Positions 15,682 to 25,988 are shown, numbered from the stretch's first letter. The stretch is DNA of 64,000 bases from Dellaglioa kimchii (GCF_046115505.1 NZ_CP170736.1:372001-436000); one strand, 5' to 3'. Numbers and translations: made by a program. The notes: generated by a model not told the origin, from the sequence alone.

Positions 15682-16245
15682 ATGAAAATAACAGAACCTA
15701 TATTAGTTGATGCTCAAGATAAAATGTCAAAAGCAGAGGTTTCACTTCAAAAAAATCTTGGTAATATTCGGGCTGGTCGAGCTAATGCTAGTTTATTGAA
15801 CAATGTGACAGTAGATTATTATGGTGCACCAACACCACTTAATCAAGTTGCACAAATTTCAGTACCAGAAGCTCGCGTACTTTTAATTACACCATTTGAT
15901 AAAAGTGCTTTAAAGGATATTGAACATGGCTTATTAGTAGCCGATTTAGGAATTAGCCCTTCGAATGATGGATCAGCAATTCGATTAGTTATTCCTCAAT
16001 TAACAGAAGAACGTCGTAAGGAATTAGCTAAAGATGTAAAAGCTGAAGCAGAAAATGCTAAAGTTATTATTCGTAATATCAGACGTGATGCAGTTGATGC
16101 CTTGAAAAAATCAGAAAAAAATGGTGATTTAACAGAAGATGATTTACGAGATTTAGAAAAACAAGCTCAAGATGTGACGAATGCATCAATTAAAAATATT
16201 GATAATATTCAAGCAGATAAAGAAAAAGAAATTTTAGCAGTTTAA
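15682..16245 (+). CDS. frr: Ribosome recycling factor
   Basis: Splits post-termination ribosomes together with EF-G. The 187-residue protein shows the RRF features: NIRAGRANASLL (about 27-38), the NQVAQISVPEAR segment, and the long helical hairpin with RNIRRDA near residue 132. The ATG lies directly after the pyrH stop; AGGGG in the end of pyrH serves as its ribosome binding site. A terminator follows at 16266-16293. Confidence 0.98.
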   Translation: MKITEPILVDAQDKMSKAEVSLQKNLGNIRAGRANASLLNNVTVDYYGAPTPLNQVAQISVPEARVLLITPFDKSALKDIEHGLLVADLGISPSNDGSAIRLVIPQLTEERRKELAKDVKAEAENAKVIIRNIRRDAVDALKKSEKNGDLTEDDLRDLEKQAQDVTNASIKNIDNIQADKEKEILAV

Positions 16246-16265
16246 ATAAATAGCTTTATTTTAAG

Positions 16266-16293
16266 ACAGGCGTCGTTTTGTGCCTGTTTTTTT
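16266..16293 (+). terminator. Terminator of pyrH-frr
   Basis: ACAGGC (16266-16271) pairs with GCCTGT (16282-16287) around a 10-base loop, with a T run after it. The short stem may let some transcription through to uppS. Confidence 0.75.
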
Positions 16294-16331
16294 GCTACAA
16301 TAGAACATGTAACTATTCTTGGAGGTACAAT

Positions 16332-17099
16332 ATGGCTTTTAATTTTAAAAAAAATAAAACAAATGAATTAATCCAATTGGATATGGAAAGAATTCCTAAA
16401 CATGTTGCTGTTATAATGGATGGTAATGGACGTTGGGCAAAAAAAAGGCATTTACCTAGAATTGCGGGACATAAAACCGGTATGGATACTGTAAAAACAG
16501 TAACTATGGCTGCAAGTGATTTGGGGATTAAAGTTTTAACACTTTACGCATTTTCTACTGAAAATTGGAAACGGCCCGAAACAGAAGTTAATTACCTGAT
16601 GAGTTTACCGGGTACTTTTTTTGATAAGTTTGTACCAGAATTAATTGAAAAGAATGTAAAAGTTAATGTTATGGGCTACATTGATCAGCTTCCAAATGAA
16701 ACAAAAATAGCCGTTCAAAATGCTGTGGAAGATACTAAAGATAATACAGGGATGGTTCTTAATTTTGCATTAAATTATGGTGGGCGAGCAGAGATTGTGA
16801 CGGCTATCAAAAATATTGCAACTGATACCTCTAATGGTAAACTAAGCGTTGAAGAGATAACAGATAAAACAATTGACCAGTATTTAATGACTAGTAATTT
16901 AGCACCTTATAATGATCCGGAATTACTAATCAGAACTAGTGGTGAAGAAAGAATATCTAATTTCTTATTATGGCAAATTGCTTATAGTGAATTAGTGTTT
17001 ACTGATACATTATGGCCTGATTTTTCTGAAGATGCATTAAAAGATGCAATACTAAATTATCAAAAAAGAGACCGCCGTTTCGGTGGTATAAAAGAATAG
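16332..17099 (+). CDS. uppS: Undecaprenyl diphosphate synthase
   Basis: Cis-prenyltransferase that makes the C55 lipid carrier for peptidoglycan and teichoic acid. Signature motifs are IMDGNGRWA (about 28-36) with the catalytic Asp, FSTENWKRP, and RTSGEERISNF near residue 204. The start at 16332 is chosen because TGGAGG lies nine bases upstream; the longer frame from 16278 begins inside the preceding terminator. Length is then 255 residues, as usual. It heads uppS-cdsA-rseP-proS. Confidence 0.97.
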   Translation: MAFNFKKNKTNELIQLDMERIPKHVAVIMDGNGRWAKKRHLPRIAGHKTGMDTVKTVTMAASDLGIKVLTLYAFSTENWKRPETEVNYLMSLPGTFFDKFVPELIEKNVKVNVMGYIDQLPNETKIAVQNAVEDTKDNTGMVLNFALNYGGRAEIVTAIKNIATDTSNGKLSVEEITDKTIDQYLMTSNLAPYNDPELLIRTSGEERISNFLLWQIAYSELVFTDTLWPDFSEDALKDAILNYQKRDRRFGGIKE

Positions 17100-17109
17100 G
17101 AGAATTTTT

Positions 17110-17904
17110 ATGAGACAGCGCGTAATTACAGCAATTGTGGCACTCTGTATTTTCATACCATTGGTTATTATTGGTGGACTACCATTGCAGATATTTGCTT
17201 TAATTTTAGGATGCATTGGTATCTCGGAAGTATTTGTAATGAAGAAAAAATTATTGATATCACCAGAGGCTACTTTTGGTATCTTAATGACAATAACTGT
17301 GATTGCACCAGATAAGTGGTTTAAATTTTTACCTGCTCACATTTCTTCTGTAAATGTATTTTATTTTCTTGTTGCACTTCTATTAATGTATATGGTTACT
17401 TCAAAAAATCGTTTTTCATTTGATGATGCTGGTGTTTTTGTCTTAAGTTCTTTATATGTCGGGATGGGATTTCATTATTTTATTGCGGCAAGAGGCAACG
17501 ATTTTAACGGATTAATGACATTAGCATATATTTTAATTGTTATCTGGACAACAGATACAGGTGCTTACATGTTTGGACGTAAGTTTGGTAAAAATAAATT
17601 AGCACCACATATTAGTCCAAATAAAACCTGGGAAGGTTCAATTGGTGGGACATTGATGGCTACACTGTTAGGAAGTATCTTTATTTACTTCTTCCCACAA
17701 AATCATTCTTTTCCAATAATGATTTTGATTACATTAATCCTTTCGGTATTTGGACAATGCGGTGATTTAGTTGAGTCCGCTTTTAAACGTTTCTATGGCG
17801 TAAAAGATTCTGGACGTATTCTACCTGGACATGGTGGTATTTTAGATCGATTTGATAGTTTAATATTTGTATGGCCAATTATGCATTTATTTGGGTTAAT
17901 GTAA
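17110..17904 (+). CDS. cdsA: Phosphatidate cytidylyltransferase
   Basis: Integral membrane enzyme that makes CDP-diacylglycerol from phosphatidic acid and CTP. The 264-residue protein has about seven to eight membrane segments and the family signature at its C-terminus, with KRFYGVKDSGRILPGHGG and then DRFDSL (about 222-249). TAGGAG precedes the ATG, 10 bases after uppS. The order uppS-cdsA-rseP is conserved across Firmicutes. Confidence 0.96.
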   Translation: MRQRVITAIVALCIFIPLVIIGGLPLQIFALILGCIGISEVFVMKKKLLISPEATFGILMTITVIAPDKWFKFLPAHISSVNVFYFLVALLLMYMVTSKNRFSFDDAGVFVLSSLYVGMGFHYFIAARGNDFNGLMTLAYILIVIWTTDTGAYMFGRKFGKNKLAPHISPNKTWEGSIGGTLMATLLGSIFIYFFPQNHSFPIMILITLILSVFGQCGDLVESAFKRFYGVKDSGRILPGHGGILDRFDSLIFVWPIMHLFGLM

Positions 17905-17927
17905 TAAATTAAAGGGGGAGGATTCAC

Positions 17928-19199
17928 ATGATTAAAACGATTATCACATTTATTATCGTTTTTGGAATTTTAGTTGTGATTCATGAATTTGGTCATTACT
18001 ATTTTGCAAAACGTGCTGGAATTTTAGTTCGTGAATTTTCAATTGGTATGGGGCCAAAAATACTTTCATTCCATAGAGGTAGTACAACGTACACTTTAAG
18101 AATATTACCTCTTGGTGGATATGTTAGAATGGCGGGAATCGCTGATGATGAAGATGAAGATTTAAAACCTGGTATGCCTATGAGTTTAATACTGGATAGT
18201 AATAATAAGGTTACAAAGATTAATACGAGTAAAAAAACAACGCTATATAATGGTATCCCAATCGAATATCTAGATAGCGATTTACAAAAAGAACTCTGGA
18301 TTACAGGATATGAAAATGGTAATGAAGAGATAGTAAAAAAATATAATGTTGATCATGATGCGCTAATAATTGAAAAAGATGGCACAGAAATTCAAATCGC
18401 TCCTGAAGATGTTCAATTTCAATCAGCTACGCTTTGGAATCGAATTTTAACGAATTTTGCTGGACCGATGAATAACTTTTTATTAGCTATTGTTGCATTT
18501 ATACTACTTGCTTTCATGCAAGGTGGCGTTGCAACTAATTCGAATCAGATTGGTACAATTCAAGAGAATTCTGCGGCTCAAAGGGCGGGGTTAAAAGCAA
18601 ATGATAAAATTGTAGCTGTAGCTGATAAAAAGACAACAAACTGGACTGAATTAACGACAGCGATTAGCAGTCGTCCTGATAAAAAAACTGACTTAAAAGT
18701 AATAAGGAACGGTAAAACAGAATTAATCGTTATTACACCTGAATCAAGTAAAACAGACTCAACAAAGACCGGTAAAATTGGTATTACAGTTAAAATGGAT
18801 CACTCATTTATCAATAAAATTACTTATGGATTTACGCAATCATGGAGTGTCGTGGCTAGTATTGTGGCTGTATTAGTAGGGATGTTTACTAAAGGTGTCA
18901 GCTTAAATGATTTTGGTGGTCCGGTTGCAATTTATGCAGTGACTTCAAATGCAGCAAGTTATGGGTTGGCAAGTGTTGTGTCATTGCTTGCATTCTTATC
19001 AATTAACTTAGGAATTGTGAATTTATTACCAATTCCAGCCTTAGATGGTGGGAAATTAGTACTAAATATTATCGAAGGAATTCGTGGCAAACCAATTTCA
19101 CCTGAAAAAGAAGGTGTTATTACATTAGTTGGATTTGCATTTTTAATGATATTGATGATATTAGTCACATGGAATGATATTCAGCGTTATTTCTTTTAA
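17928..19199 (+). CDS. rseP: Site-2 intramembrane zinc metalloprotease RseP/RasP
   Basis: Cuts membrane-embedded anti-sigma factors and signal-peptide remnants. Seen in 423 residues: zinc-binding HEFGH in the first membrane segment (about 19-23), a PDZ domain in the middle (about 205-280), and the second active-site segment NLLPIPALDGG near residue 365. It is one of four or so membrane segments. GGGGGAGG precedes the ATG. It lies between cdsA and proS as usual. Confidence 0.96.
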   Translation: MIKTIITFIIVFGILVVIHEFGHYYFAKRAGILVREFSIGMGPKILSFHRGSTTYTLRILPLGGYVRMAGIADDEDEDLKPGMPMSLILDSNNKVTKINTSKKTTLYNGIPIEYLDSDLQKELWITGYENGNEEIVKKYNVDHDALIIEKDGTEIQIAPEDVQFQSATLWNRILTNFAGPMNNFLLAIVAFILLAFMQGGVATNSNQIGTIQENSAAQRAGLKANDKIVAVADKKTTNWTELTTAISSRPDKKTDLKVIRNGKTELIVITPESSKTDSTKTGKIGITVKMDHSFINKITYGFTQSWSVVASIVAVLVGMFTKGVSLNDFGGPVAIYAVTSNAASYGLASVVSLLAFLSINLGIVNLLPIPALDGGKLVLNIIEGIRGKPISPEKEGVITLVGFAFLMILMILVTWNDIQRYFF

Positions 19200-19222
19200 A
19201 TGAAAAAGGAGAATAAAATAGT

Positions 19223-20938
19223 ATGAAACAATCACAATTATTAATACCAACAATGAAGGAAGTTCCAAGCGATGCTGAGGTTATCAGTCATCAAATGATG
19301 TTACGAGCTGGATATATTCGACAAGTTTCTGCCGGGATGTACAGTTATTTACCATTAGCTTTCTCCGTTATTAGAAAAATCGAAACAATTATTCGCGAAG
19401 AAATGGAAGCAATTGGAGCGGTTGAAATGCTTGTACCTGCCGTTATTCCTGCTGAATTATGGGAAGAAACAGGTCGTTATGAAACCTATGGTGATACACT
19501 TTTTAAATTAAAAGATCGACATGATAGAAAATTTATTTTAGGACCAACTCATGAAGAAACATTTACTTCTTTAATTCGCGATGAAATCAAATCATATAAA
19601 AAATTACCACTGACAATGTTCCAAATACAACAAAAATATCGTGATGAAAATAGACCTCGGTTTGGTATCTTAAGAGGCCGTGAATTTTTAATGAAAGATG
19701 CTTATTCATTCCATGCGGATGAAGAAAGTTTAAATGATACTTATCAAAAAATGAATCGTGCATATCAAAATATTTTTGAACGCTGTGGTCTTAATTTTAG
19801 AAGTATTATTGGTGATGCAGGTGCAATGGGCGGTAATGATTCAAAAGAATTTATGGCAATTTCTGATATTGGTGAAGATACGATCGTTTATTCTGATAAG
19901 AGCGATTATGCAGCTAATTTAGAAATGGCAAAAAGTTTGAAAACATATAAGAATTCACATGAAGCGATTAAAGATATTGAAAAAATTGAAACACCAAATA
20001 TTAAAACAATTGATGAGTTGGCTAAATTTATTGATACAGCAAGCGAAAATTTAATAAAATCATTATTATTTATGGCTGATGAAAAACCAGTGATGGTTTT
20101 AATGCGCGGAAATGATATTTTGAATGAAATTAAATTAAAAAACACATTAGGTGCTGATTTTTTACGTATGGCAACTGATTCAGATGTTACTGAAGTGTTG
20201 GGTGCAGAGTTTGGTTCACTTGGACCTGTTGGTGTTACAGAAGACGTAACAATTGTTGCCGACGAAGGAATTAAGGGAATGATAAATGCGGTCGTTGGTG
20301 CAAATACGACTGGTTCTCATTTATTGAACGCAAATATTGATCGTGATTACCGAGTAGATAAATTTGTAGATTTACGTTTGGCTCAAGAAGGTGAAACTTC
20401 ACCTGAAGGAGAAGGCGAATTGAAATTTACTAAGGGGATTGAAATTGGTCATATCTTCAAAATTGGAACACGATATTCTGAGGCATTGGGCGCTAATATC
20501 TTAGATGATAATGGTCGCGAAAAGCCTGTGATATTAGGTTGTTATGGAATCGGCGTTAGTCGTTTACTTGCAGCAATTGCAGAGCAACAAGCTGATGAAA
20601 ATGGCTTAGTATGGCCTAGAAGTATTGCACCATACGATGTTCATGTAATTCCAATTAATGCTAAAAATGATGAACAAATGGCTCTAGCTAATGAAATTGA
20701 CAAAAAAATGACTGAAAATGGTTACAAAGTATTGCTTGATGATCGTAAAGAACGTGCAGGTGTTAAATTTGCTGATTCAGATTTAATTGGATTACCTGTT
20801 CGAATTACAGTTGGTAAGAAAGCTGCTGATGGTATCGTTGAAGTGAAGTTACGTAGAAATGGTGAAACGATTGAAGTAACGAAAGACGAATTAGAGAGCT
20901 CTATCTCAATTTTATTAAAAGAAGAAAATCAAAACTAG
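19223..20938 (+). CDS. proS: Prolyl-tRNA synthetase (bacterial type)
   Basis: Charges tRNA-Pro. The 571-residue protein is of the bacterial type with a YbaK-like editing insertion in the middle (about 235-390) that removes alanine from tRNA-Pro. Class II motifs are seen: motif 2 region with FRDENRPRFGILRGREF (preceded by K) around residue 140, and motif 3 GCYGIGVSRLLAA near 439. AAAGGAG precedes the ATG. There is no T-box ahead of it; it is read with rseP, and a terminator follows. Confidence 0.97.
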   Translation: MKQSQLLIPTMKEVPSDAEVISHQMMLRAGYIRQVSAGMYSYLPLAFSVIRKIETIIREEMEAIGAVEMLVPAVIPAELWEETGRYETYGDTLFKLKDRHDRKFILGPTHEETFTSLIRDEIKSYKKLPLTMFQIQQKYRDENRPRFGILRGREFLMKDAYSFHADEESLNDTYQKMNRAYQNIFERCGLNFRSIIGDAGAMGGNDSKEFMAISDIGEDTIVYSDKSDYAANLEMAKSLKTYKNSHEAIKDIEKIETPNIKTIDELAKFIDTASENLIKSLLFMADEKPVMVLMRGNDILNEIKLKNTLGADFLRMATDSDVTEVLGAEFGSLGPVGVTEDVTIVADEGIKGMINAVVGANTTGSHLLNANIDRDYRVDKFVDLRLAQEGETSPEGEGELKFTKGIEIGHIFKIGTRYSEALGANILDDNGREKPVILGCYGIGVSRLLAAIAEQQADENGLVWPRSIAPYDVHVIPINAKNDEQMALANEIDKKMTENGYKVLLDDRKERAGVKFADSDLIGLPVRITVGKKAADGIVEVKLRRNGETIEVTKDELESSISILLKEENQN

Positions 20939-20945
20939 TTAAAGA

Positions 20946-20985
20946 AGATTGAGTTCAAAAGAAAATTTTGACTCAGTCTCTTTTT
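20946..20985 (+). terminator. Terminator of the uppS-proS run
   Basis: AGATTGAGTTCAAAA (20946-20960) pairs with TTTTGACTCAGTCT (20966-20979), one bulge and one G-T pair, followed by five Ts. Confidence 0.8.
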
Positions 20986-21010
20986 CATTTTTAGAAAAGG
21001 AGTCAATCAT

Positions 21011-24000
21011 TTGTCGCTTAATAATAAAGAATTATTCAATAAACTATTAGAACAAATTAATTTTCAATCAAGTGACCAACAAGATAGTGAAATATTGGAT
21101 TCAATTGAAATTTCAACCGTAACTGTTCATGAAAAGTCAAAACAATGGGAATTTAAACTAGTGGCCCCTAAAATTCTGCCATTTTCATTATTTAGTGACT
21201 TAGAAAATAAAATTGCAATTACATTTAAAGATATTGCAAAAACAAAAATAACTGTTCAAGTTGAGCAACCTGAATTAACAAACCAACTTTTAGGCGATTA
21301 TTGGACATGGGCAGTTAAAAATAGTGAAGCTAATTCTTCGCTAGTACAAGAACTTTTTCATGGGAACGTCCCTTATCTTGATGATAGACGAGTGATGTTA
21401 ATGGCTGAAAATGAAATTGTAAAAACGTTCTTAACAGGTCAAGCATTAGGACCAATTGAAACTGCGTATCAAATGGTCGGATTTCCACAGATAAATATTA
21501 ATACATTATTAGATGAATCAAAATCACAAGAAAAAATAGAAGAAATTAGACAGCGAAAAGAATCTCAAGATGCCATAATGATGCAGAAGGCAACAGAAAC
21601 TATTCAGAAACAAAATGAAAAGAAAAAGACTGATTCTCAAACTGTGATTAATGGACCTGTTCAAATGGGTAAAAAGATTAGTACAAAAGAGCCTGCAAAA
21701 CGGATGGTTGAAATCATTGAAGAGGAACGCTCAGTTATTATTGAGGGATATATTTTCTCTAAGGAAATCCGGACGCTTAAGTCTGAAAGACAATTAATGA
21801 TCATTAAAATGACGGATTATAGTTCATCCATGACCGTAAAAAAATTCTCTCGTAATGAAGATGACGAAGCGATGTTTGCTGCTATTCAAGAAAAAGAATG
21901 GGTCAGAGTTCGTGGTGCAGTACAAGAAGATAATTTTATGCGAGACCTAGTGGTGAATGCTTACGATATTAATCAAGTCGACCACCCAAGCCGTCAAGAA
22001 ACAGCTCCAGATGATGAACGACGTGTTGAATTACATTTACACTCAAATATGAGTCAAATGGATGCCACAAATTCAATTACGGATTATGTACAGCAAGCCA
22101 GTAAATGGGGACAAAAAGCAATTGCGATTACGGATCATTCTACCTTACAAAGTTTTCCTGAGGCTCATTCTGCTGGAAAGAAAAATAATATTAAAATTTT
22201 GTACGGTGTTGAGGCTAACGTTGTTGATGATGGTATTCCAATTGCTTTTAATGATAAGGATGTAAATCTAGAAGAAGCCACTTATGTTACTTTTGATACG
22301 GAAACAACGGGTTTATCTGCTCGATTTGATAAAGTTATTGAATTAGCTGCTGTTAAAATGACAAAGGGAAATGTCATTGAAGAATTTGATGAATTTATTG
22401 ATCCAGGACATCATTTATCTGAAACAACAACTAATTTAACCTCAATTACGGATGAAATGGTTCATGGATCAAAATCTGAAGAAGAAGTTTTTAAATTATT
22501 TAGAGAATTTTCAGAAGGTAGTATTCTAGTTGCCCATAATGCTAGTTTTGATATTGGCTTTATGAATACTGGATATGAACGTCATGGCATGGAACCTATG
22601 CAAAATCCAATCATTGATACGTTAACGTTAGCAAGATTTTTACATCCCGAATTAAAAGGGTTTAGATTAAATACACTTGCCAAAAAATTCAATGTTAACT
22701 TGGAACATCATCATCGCGCTATTTATGATGCTGAGACAACTGGTCTTTTGTGTAATATCTTTATTAAAGATGCTAAAGAACGATTTGAAATAACGTCACA
22801 TGTTCAATTGAATGATCATATGGGTGAGCATGATGCTTACAAACAAGCGCGTCCATTCCATGTTACGTTACTTGCGACAACTCAAGCCGGACTTAAAAAT
22901 ATGTTTAAATTAGTTTCAACTTCGATGATAGATTATTTTTATCGGATGCCCCGCATCCCTCGAAGTGAGTTAAATAAATATCGTGAAGGTATTATTGTTG
23001 GTTCTGCTTGTGACTCAGGCGAAGTATTTACAGCAATGATGCAAAAAGGTATGGAAGAGGCTAAAGAAAAGGCTAAGTTTTATGATTACTTAGAAATTCA
23101 GCCTAAAGCATTATATGAACCTCTAATCCATCAAGAATTAATTAAGGATAATCAAAATTTAGAGGAAATTTTACAAAATATGGTTGATTTAGGACACGAA
23201 ATGGATATGCCGGTTGTTGCGACTGGAGATGTTCATTATATGAACCCTGAAGATAGTATTTATCGTAAAATTCTTGTTAATTCAATGGGTGGTGCTAATC
23301 CGTTAAATCGTTCTATTTTACCTGATGCACATTTTAGAACAACGAATGAAATGTTGGAAGGGTTCCAATTTTTAGGTACGGATGTTGCTAAAGAAATAGT
23401 TGTTACAAATACGAATTTAATCGCTAATATGATTGATGATGACATTTCTCCAGTTAAAGATCGATTATATGCACCGAAAATTGATGGCTCTGAAGAAGAA
23501 ATTAAACAATTAACCTATAATCGCGCTCATGAACTTTATGGAGAAGAGTTACCTGAAACTGTGGTTAAACGTCTTGATAAAGAATTAACAAGTATCATTG
23601 ATAATGAATTTTCAGTTATTTATTTAATTTCACAAAAATTAGTTCATAAATCTAACAAAGATGGTTATTTAGTAGGGTCCCGTGGATCTGTTGGGTCAAG
23701 TCTTGTTGCAACAATGACTGGAATAACAGAAATTAATCCATTACCACCCCATTATCGATGCCCTAAATGTAAATATACACATTTTTATGAAAAAGGTGAA
23801 TATGGGTCTGGATTTGATTTACCAGACCAAGACTGTCCAAAATGTGGTACACCATTGGACAAAGATGGACATGATATTCCATTTGAAACTTTCCTTGGAT
23901 TTTATGGTGATAAAGTTCCTGATATTGATTTGAATTTTTCGGGTGATTATCAAGCAATTGCGCATAATTATACGAAAGTTTTATTTGGGGAAGATTATGT

Positions 24001-25354
24001 TTTCCGTGCAGGAACAATTGGTACTGTTGCGGATAAAACGGCTTATGGTTATGTTAAGGGTTATGAACGTGATACTGGAGCAACGTTTAGAAATGCGGAG
24101 ATAGATCGACTTGCTAAAGGGTCAACTGGCGTTAAACGGACGACCGGTCAACATCCTGGTGGTATCTTAGTTGTCCCTAACTATATGGATGTTTATGATT
24201 TTTCACCTATCCAGTATCCAGCAGATGACTCAACTTCTGAATGGAAAACAACCCATTTTGATTTCCATTCTATTCACGATAATATCTTGAAATTAGATAT
24301 TTTGGGTCATGATGATCCAACCATGATTAGAATGTTACAAGATTTATCAGGAGTTGACCCAAAAACAATCCCTACGGATGATAAAGGCGTTATGCAAATA
24401 TTCCAAGGGCCTGAAATACTTGGCGTTACTAGCGACGAAATCTTCTCAAAAACAGGTACATTAGGTATTCCAGAATTCGGAACGAGATTTGTTCGAGGGA
24501 TGCTAGAAGAAACAAAACCTAAAACATTTGCTGAACTATTAAAAATTTCTGGTCTATCGCATGGTACAGATGTGTGGTTGGGAAATGCTGAAGAACTTAT
24601 TTCTAATGGAACAATCACGATGCCAGAAGTTATTGGCTGTCGTGATGATATCATGATGGGACTTATTCACATGGGTATGGAAGCCGGTAGCGCTTTTAAT
24701 ATCATGGAAGGTGTTCGAAAAGGAAAAGGTATCTCAGATGATTATCAAACTGAGATGAAAGCAGCAAAAATTCCAGATTGGTATATCGGGGCATGTTTAA
24801 AAATCAAGTATATGTTCCCTAAGGCACATGCTGCTGCGTATATTTTGATGGCCTTACGAATTGCTTACTATAAAGTTTATTTTCCAATGTTATATTACTG
24901 TGCTTATTTCAGTGTTAGAGCAGATGATTTTGATTTAGTCGCAATGTCGCACGGTAAAGATGCAGTGAAAAAAGCAATGAAAGATATTAATGATAAAGGG
25001 ATGGATGCATCAACAAAAGAGAAAAATTTGTTGACGGTCCTTGAATTAAGTAATGAAATGCTTGAACGTGGCTTCCAATTTGGAATGATTGATTTGGATA
25101 AATCAGATGATTCCAATTGGATAATTGATGGTGATAAGTTAATCGCACCATTTAGAGCTGTACCAGGTCTTGGTAATAACGTTGCTAAGCAAATTATTGC
25201 TGCTCGTGAGGAACGCCCATTTTTATCTAAAGAAGATTTAGCTAAACGTGGTAAAGTTTCTAAGTCATTAATTGAGTATATGACTGAAAATAATGTTTTA
25301 AAAGCATTACCAGATGAAAATCAACTATCTATTTTTGATGATGTTTTTTTCTAA
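21011..25354 (+). CDS. polC: DNA polymerase III PolC (replicative polymerase with proofreading exonuclease)
   Basis: The main replicative polymerase of low-GC Gram-positives. Domains in order over 1447 residues: N-terminal domain, OB fold (about 235-325), PHP domain starting HLHSNMS (about 341), inserted 3'-5' exonuclease with DTETTGL (about 429), the rest of PHP, a four-cysteine zinc motif (CPKC near 917 and CPKCG about 24 residues later) and the polymerase palm with PDIDLNFSGDY near 970. The start is TTG, supported by AAAAGGAG nine bases upstream. It follows proS by 72 bases with a terminator between, so it may have its own weak promoter or rely on read-through. Confidence 0.98.
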   Translation: MSLNNKELFNKLLEQINFQSSDQQDSEILDSIEISTVTVHEKSKQWEFKLVAPKILPFSLFSDLENKIAITFKDIAKTKITVQVEQPELTNQLLGDYWTWAVKNSEANSSLVQELFHGNVPYLDDRRVMLMAENEIVKTFLTGQALGPIETAYQMVGFPQININTLLDESKSQEKIEEIRQRKESQDAIMMQKATETIQKQNEKKKTDSQTVINGPVQMGKKISTKEPAKRMVEIIEEERSVIIEGYIFSKEIRTLKSERQLMIIKMTDYSSSMTVKKFSRNEDDEAMFAAIQEKEWVRVRGAVQEDNFMRDLVVNAYDINQVDHPSRQETAPDDERRVELHLHSNMSQMDATNSITDYVQQASKWGQKAIAITDHSTLQSFPEAHSAGKKNNIKILYGVEANVVDDGIPIAFNDKDVNLEEATYVTFDTETTGLSARFDKVIELAAVKMTKGNVIEEFDEFIDPGHHLSETTTNLTSITDEMVHGSKSEEEVFKLFREFSEGSILVAHNASFDIGFMNTGYERHGMEPMQNPIIDTLTLARFLHPELKGFRLNTLAKKFNVNLEHHHRAIYDAETTGLLCNIFIKDAKERFEITSHVQLNDHMGEHDAYKQARPFHVTLLATTQAGLKNMFKLVSTSMIDYFYRMPRIPRSELNKYREGIIVGSACDSGEVFTAMMQKGMEEAKEKAKFYDYLEIQPKALYEPLIHQELIKDNQNLEEILQNMVDLGHEMDMPVVATGDVHYMNPEDSIYRKILVNSMGGANPLNRSILPDAHFRTTNEMLEGFQFLGTDVAKEIVVTNTNLIANMIDDDISPVKDRLYAPKIDGSEEEIKQLTYNRAHELYGEELPETVVKRLDKELTSIIDNEFSVIYLISQKLVHKSNKDGYLVGSRGSVGSSLVATMTGITEINPLPPHYRCPKCKYTHFYEKGEYGSGFDLPDQDCPKCGTPLDKDGHDIPFETFLGFYGDKVPDIDLNFSGDYQAIAHNYTKVLFGEDYVFRAGTIGTVADKTAYGYVKGYERDTGATFRNAEIDRLAKGSTGVKRTTGQHPGGILVVPNYMDVYDFSPIQYPADDSTSEWKTTHFDFHSIHDNILKLDILGHDDPTMIRMLQDLSGVDPKTIPTDDKGVMQIFQGPEILGVTSDEIFSKTGTLGIPEFGTRFVRGMLEETKPKTFAELLKISGLSHGTDVWLGNAEELISNGTITMPEVIGCRDDIMMGLIHMGMEAGSAFNIMEGVRKGKGISDDYQTEMKAAKIPDWYIGACLKIKYMFPKAHAAAYILMALRIAYYKVYFPMLYYCAYFSVRADDFDLVAMSHGKDAVKKAMKDINDKGMDASTKEKNLLTVLELSNEMLERGFQFGMIDLDKSDDSNWIIDGDKLIAPFRAVPGLGNNVAKQIIAAREERPFLSKEDLAKRGKVSKSLIEYMTENNVLKALPDENQLSIFDDVFF

Positions 25355-25376
25355 AAAGTGAGAACATAGCAGTTTG

Positions 25377-25405
25377 TTGATGTTTTCAGAAAATTATGCT
25401 ATATT
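25377..25405 (+). promoter_or_regulatory. Promoter of the rimP-nusA-infB operon
   Basis: TTGATG (25377-25382), exactly 17 bases, TATATT (25400-25405). Start of transcription is expected near 25411-25413, giving a leader of about 73 bases that contains the hairpin at 25432-25458. Confidence 0.7.
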
Positions 25406-25431
25406 AAAGAAAGTATTTTGATATCTTGTTT

Positions 25432-25458
25432 GAGTGAGCAGCGATGCTCACTCTTTTT
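25432..25458 (+). terminator. Leader terminator (possible NusA-sensitive attenuator) before rimP
   Basis: A perfect 9-bp stem (25432-25440 with 25445-25453) with a GCGA tetraloop, then five Ts and an interrupted T tract. It lies downstream of the operon promoter, not only of polC, so it can act inside the rimP-nusA leader. Confidence 0.85.
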
Positions 25459-25485
25459 ATTGGGAAAATGTAAGGAGGGTAACGT

Positions 25486-25959
25486 GTGAGTACTGTTATA
25501 GAGACTGTCACAGAGCTAGTTCAACCAATTGTTGATGAACAGAATATTGAATTGGTGGACATTGAATTTGTTAAAGAAGGCCCAAGTTGGTTTTTAAGAG
25601 TTTACATTGATAAACCTGAAGGCATTAAAATCGAAGAGTGTGTTGCTGTTAGTGATATTTTAAGTGAAAAATTAGATGAGATTAATCCTGATCCAATTCC
25701 ACAAGCTTACTTTTTAGAGGTTTCATCACCTGGTGCTGAAAGACCTTTGAAAAAGGAAAAAGATTATGAAAGAGCTTTGAATGAATACGTTAATATTTCA
25801 CTATATGAACCTATTAATAACGCTAAAATTTTTCAAGGTACCTTAACGGAATTAACAGCTGATGAATTAACAGTTGTTTATATGGACAAAACGCGTAAGA
25901 GAACGATCGTTATTCCTCGTCAAAAAATAGCTAAGGCGCGCTTAGCTATCAAATTTTAA
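25486..25959 (+). CDS. rimP: Ribosome maturation factor RimP
   Basis: Helps assemble the 30S subunit, binding S12. In 157 residues the N-terminal domain carries the VDIEFVKEGPSWFLRVYID motif region (about 22-42) and the C-terminal SH3-like domain ends in basic residues. The start codon is GTG, with AAGGAGGG seven to eight bases upstream. First gene of the rimP-nusA-rnpM-ylxQ-infB-rbfA operon; 29 bases separate it from nusA. Confidence 0.96.
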   Translation: MSTVIETVTELVQPIVDEQNIELVDIEFVKEGPSWFLRVYIDKPEGIKIEECVAVSDILSEKLDEINPDPIPQAYFLEVSSPGAERPLKKEKDYERALNEYVNISLYEPINNAKIFQGTLTELTADELTVVYMDKTRKRTIVIPRQKIAKARLAIKF

Positions 25960-25988
25960 GTAGCTTTTTATAAAGGAGTAAATTAAAG

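Noticed and set aside
24307..24654. 115-codon minus-strand ORF opposite polC
   Set aside because: Antisense shadow within a conserved gene, no start signals.
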